From positions 62,001-126,000 of the forward strand of contig NZ_FOVT01000013.1 of the NCBI RefSeq assembly GCF_900115245.1: a DNA stretch of 64,000 nt, read 5' to 3'. The stretch is from Mesorhizobium sp. NFR06 (lineage in GTDB: Bacteria; Pseudomonadota; Alphaproteobacteria; Rhizobiales; Rhizobiaceae). Position 1 is the stretch's first letter; each line of letters opens with the position of its first letter. Of the stretch, positions 61,603-64,000 are shown piece by piece. The position numbers and the translations under genes are program-made. The notes below the pieces were generated by a model. It ran no database searches. It had not been told where the DNA came from and saw only the letters and a list, made by a program, of their open reading frames with translations.

Positions 61603-62622
61603 ATGCCCAGAATAATTCCCGTGCTCGATCTCGACCGCCTGGAACAGGGCGCGTCGGAACTGCGGACTTTCTTGTTTGATCTGCGAACCGCCGCTCGCGA
61701 TGTCGGCTTCTTCTATCTCAGTGGCCACGGCATCACCCAACCGGAGATCGATGCGGTGCTCGACGCGGCGCGCCGCTTCTTCGCCTTGCCGGAAGCCGAT
61801 AAGCTCGCCATCGAGATGGTGAAGTCACCGCAGTTCCGTGGCTATACGCGCGCCGGCGGCGAACTGACCAAAGGCAAGGCCGACTGGCGCGAGCAGCTCG
61901 ACATCGGCGTCGAGCGCGCGACGATCCAGCAAGGGCCGGGCGTGCCGGCCTGGACGCGGCTGCAAGGCCCGAACCAGTGGCCTGCCGCACTTCCCGATCT
62001 CAAGCCCGCCCTGCTTGCCTGGCAGGCCAAGGCGACCGACGTGGCGATCCGGCTGCTCAAGGCCTTCGCGCTCTCGCTCGACCAGCCGGAAGTCGCATTC
62101 GACCCGATCTATCGCGGCGAGCCGAACCACCGCATGAAGATCGTGCGCTATCCCGGCCGCAACGCGACCGGCGACGACCAGGGCGTCGGCGCGCATAAGG
62201 ATGGCGGTTTTCTCACCCTTCTGCTGCAGGACGAGAACAAGGGCCTGCAGGTCGAGTATAACGGCAGCTGGGTGAACGTCGATCCCATTCCAGGCACGCT
62301 TGTGGTCAACATCGGCGAGCTGCTGGAACTGGCCTCCAATGGCTATCTCAGGGCAACCGTCCACCGCGTGGTCACGCCGCCGGCCGGCGTCGAGCGCATC
62401 TCCGTCCCCTTCTTCTTCAGCGCCCGGCTCGATGCGACGATACCGCTGCTCGACCTGCCGGAGGAATTGGCGGCCGAGGCGCGCGGGCCGGCCAGTGATC
62501 CCGACAATCCGCTGTTCCGCAACGTCGGCGCCAATGTGCTGAAGAGCCGGCTGAGGTCGCATCCCGACGTGGCGCGGCGGCACTATGCCGATCTGCTCGC
62601 AACGACAGCGGCGGCCGGCTGA
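61603..62622 (+). CDS. 2-oxoglutarate/Fe(II) oxygenase, isopenicillin N synthase type
   Basis: This 339-aa enzyme has the iron-binding His-x-Asp...His (GAHKDGGFLTLLLQD and ATVHRVV) and the 2-oxoglutarate Arg (RISVPFF). The N-terminal DVGFFYLSGHGI is usual for the family. Substrate is unknown. ATG 61603 has AGAAGGAG 8 nt upstream, and a strong terminator follows. Confidence 0.92.
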   Translation: MPRIIPVLDLDRLEQGASELRTFLFDLRTAARDVGFFYLSGHGITQPEIDAVLDAARRFFALPEADKLAIEMVKSPQFRGYTRAGGELTKGKADWREQLDIGVERATIQQGPGVPAWTRLQGPNQWPAALPDLKPALLAWQAKATDVAIRLLKAFALSLDQPEVAFDPIYRGEPNHRMKIVRYPGRNATGDDQGVGAHKDGGFLTLLLQDENKGLQVEYNGSWVNVDPIPGTLVVNIGELLELASNGYLRATVHRVVTPPAGVERISVPFFFSARLDATIPLLDLPEELAAEARGPASDPDNPLFRNVGANVLKSRLRSHPDVARRHYADLLATTAAAG

Positions 62623-62787
62623 CGTTTTGCGGCCGTCCGAGCGAGATTTTTTCGCGTTTTGGATAGTTTTTGGAATTCTGTTCGTCGCAAACATGCTGGC
62701 AAGCGCCCACATATGGCGTGTCGTTCGGTGTTTTCCTCCCATTGCGCCGGACGATGTTCCCCTCTGAAGGTTATGGCCTTCATTTTT

Positions 62788-62818
62788 GGCCGGGCCGCTT
62801 TCGTGCCCGGCCTTTTTC
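62788..62818 (+). terminator. Strong factor-independent terminator
   Basis: GGCCGGGC (62788-62795) pairs perfectly with GCCCGGCC (62805-62812) around a 9-nt loop, followed by TTTTTCTTTC. It ends the 2OG oxygenase transcript 165 bp after the gene. Confidence 0.9.
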
Positions 62819-62845
62819 TTTCATGTGTCTGTGAAAATGCGCCGT

Positions 62846-63649
62846 TCAGGCGAAACCGATGCGGATCGCACCGAAGGGGCCGAAATCCGAGACGATCCGG
62901 TCGCCATGCCGGCATTCGACCGGCCGGATGAAGGAGCCCGACAGCACGACCTGGCCGGCCTCGATGCGCATACCGTATTGATGGAGCCGGTTGGCGAGCC
63001 AGACGATGCCCTTGGCCGGATGATCGAGCACGCCGGCGCCTAAGCCCGTTTCCTCGACCTCGCCATTGCGCGACACGATGGCGCCGATCCAGCGCAGATC
63101 CGCCTCGCGCGCGCCGACCGCGCGGCCGCCGACGACGATGCCGGCATTGGCGGCGTTGTCCGAGATGGTGTCGAAGAAGGTGCGGATCTTGCCGGTTTCC
63201 TTGTTCATCCGCTCGATGCGGGTGTCGAGGATTTCCAGCGCCGGCGTGATGTGGTCGGTGGCGTCGAGCACGTCGTCGATCGACACGTCGGGGCCCGCCA
63301 ACGGCGCTTTCATGACGAAGGCGATCTCCGCCTCGATGCGCGGCTGGATGAAGCGGCCGGCCGGCACCGTGCCGCCGTCCTCGAAGAACATGTCGTCGAA
63401 CAGGACGCCGGAATCCGGGATGTCGATGCTGAGCGCCGACTGCATCGCCTTCGAGGTCAGGCCGATCTTCCAGCCACTGACGGTGAGCCCCGAAGCGGCT
63501 TTCCTCCGCACCAGCGCTGCCTGCACGCGGTAGGCATCGTCCATCGTCGCCTGCGGAAATTCTAGGCTGAGCAGCCTGATCTGGCGACGATCGCGTTCGG
63601 CGTCGAACAGCCTGCGCGCGGCGTCCTCGACTTGTTCTTCCGTCATCAT
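62846..63649 (-). CDS. 2-oxo-hepta-3-ene-1,7-dioate hydratase-like (HpaH type)
   Basis: This 267-aa protein belongs to the FAH-like fold hydratases/decarboxylases. GWKIGLTSKAMQSAL, GVLFDDMFFEDGG, and PRIEAEIAFVM (with the metal-binding Glu) are present. HpaH acts late in homoprotocatechuate breakdown by adding water to the ring-cleavage product. Its stop lies 28 bp from the terminator T run. It overlaps the next gene by 4 bp. Confidence 0.9.
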   Translation of the reverse strand: MMTEEQVEDAARRLFDAERDRRQIRLLSLEFPQATMDDAYRVQAALVRRKAASGLTVSGWKIGLTSKAMQSALSIDIPDSGVLFDDMFFEDGGTVPAGRFIQPRIEAEIAFVMKAPLAGPDVSIDDVLDATDHITPALEILDTRIERMNKETGKIRTFFDTISDNAANAGIVVGGRAVGAREADLRWIGAIVSRNGEVEETGLGAGVLDHPAKGIVWLANRLHQYGMRIEAGQVVLSGSFIRPVECRHGDRIVSDFGPFGAIRIGFA

Positions 63650-64000
63650 CGGCCGGCCCGTTCGTCGACGACGCCGTTGCGCAGCAAGCCAATGCCTTCG
63701 GCCTCGACCTCGATCACGTCGCCCGGCTTGAGCCAGATCGGCGGCTCGAAGCGGGCGCCGGCGCCGGTCGGTGTTCCGGTGACGATGACGTCGCCCGGCG
63801 CCAGCGTGGTGAAGGTCGAGATGTAGTTGATGATCTTGCGGAAGGAAAAGATCATGCGGCCAGTGCGGTCCTGCTGGCGAACCTCGCCATTGACGCGCGT
63901 GGTCAGCGCGATGTCGGCGATCTGTGCCTCGTCGGTGAACGGCACCAGCCAGGGGCCTATAGAGCCGGTCCGGTCGAAGTTCTTGCCCTGCGTGACGTTG
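63646..64000 (-). CDS. FAH-family protein, C-terminal part (cut by window end)
   Basis: The frame is open from the window end and gives 117 residues: QGKNFDRTGSIGPWLVPF, then VIVTGTPTGAGARFEPPIWL and KPGDVIEVEAEGIG. It is the C-terminal half of a fumarylacetoacetate-hydrolase-family enzyme, by context a 5-carboxymethyl-2-hydroxymuconate isomerase or decarboxylase (HpaG type). Its stop overlaps the hydratase start by 4 bp. Confidence 0.88.
   Translation of the reverse strand, partial: NVTQGKNFDRTGSIGPWLVPFTDEAQIADIALTTRVNGEVRQQDRTGRMIFSFRKIINYISTFTTLAPGDVIVTGTPTGAGARFEPPIWLKPGDVIEVEAEGIGLLRNGVVDERAGR

Overview
The window is high-GC alphaproteobacterial chromosome, most likely Mesorhizobium or a close relative in the Hyphomicrobiales. 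I base this on the family mix (ECF41 sigma factor, COG4671-type glycosyltransferases, many class III cyclases, two dipeptide-type ABC systems), an AnmK that looks like the Mesorhizobium form, and mosaic palindromic intergenic repeats of the rhizobial kind. I see no rRNA, tRNA, CRISPR array or intact insertion sequence.

1-20 kb: a signalling-rich stretch. Five proteins carry class III (adenylate/guanylate) cyclase or cyclase-like domains, each with a different architecture: zinc ribbon-cyclase-AAA (1-2279, cut by the window edge), cyclase-TolB/FlgO-like-TPR (2522), DUF5939-cyclase (7412), a novel N-terminal region-cyclase (15761) and DUF3095 (18827). Between them lie an unrecognised 461-aa protein, a YhhY-like acetyltransferase, a membrane protein with an internal duplication, a small methyltransferase, and a compact four-gene family-5 ABC importer operon (15621 down to 9646).

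17-32 kb: a probable cell-surface glycan locus. It has a UDP-sugar dehydrogenase, four glycosyltransferases, a polysaccharide deacetylase, a methyltransferase-like protein, a Rid protein, and the strangest operon of the window: a 904-aa ABC-exporter-like protein with all ATPase motifs degraded and a roughly 280-residue insertion, followed by a free-standing cyclic-nucleotide-binding protein and an MBL-fold hydrolase. Cyclases, a cNMP receptor, a pseudo-ABC exporter and glycan enzymes side by side are the best candidate here for an undescribed system.

31.5-34.5 kb: a decayed patch with a restriction-endonuclease-like pseudogene, two tandem small paralogues, a DUF6894-like protein and a Crp/Fnr regulator.

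34.5-46.6 kb: metabolism. It contains an aromatic amino acid lyase-like enzyme lacking the MIO-forming Ser, a CMD/ECF41 pair with a recognisable ECF41 promoter, a LivKHMGF-type importer with a hydantoin/allantoin-type racemase and a GntR regulator (palindromic operator in front of the importer), then an SDR divergent from an MmyB-type regulator.

46.6-64 kb: an orphan family-5 binding protein divergent from an XRE-type regulator that looks leaderless, a LysR regulator with a methyltransferase, an Lrp/MFS divergent pair, a second ECF sigma factor, GFA, DHFR-like and GNAT proteins, AnmK, an SDR, the MetQNI methionine importer, a 2OG-Fe(II) oxygenase with a strong terminator, and the start of a 4-hydroxyphenylacetate/homoprotocatechuate-type catabolic set (HpaH-like hydratase and a truncated FAH-family protein).
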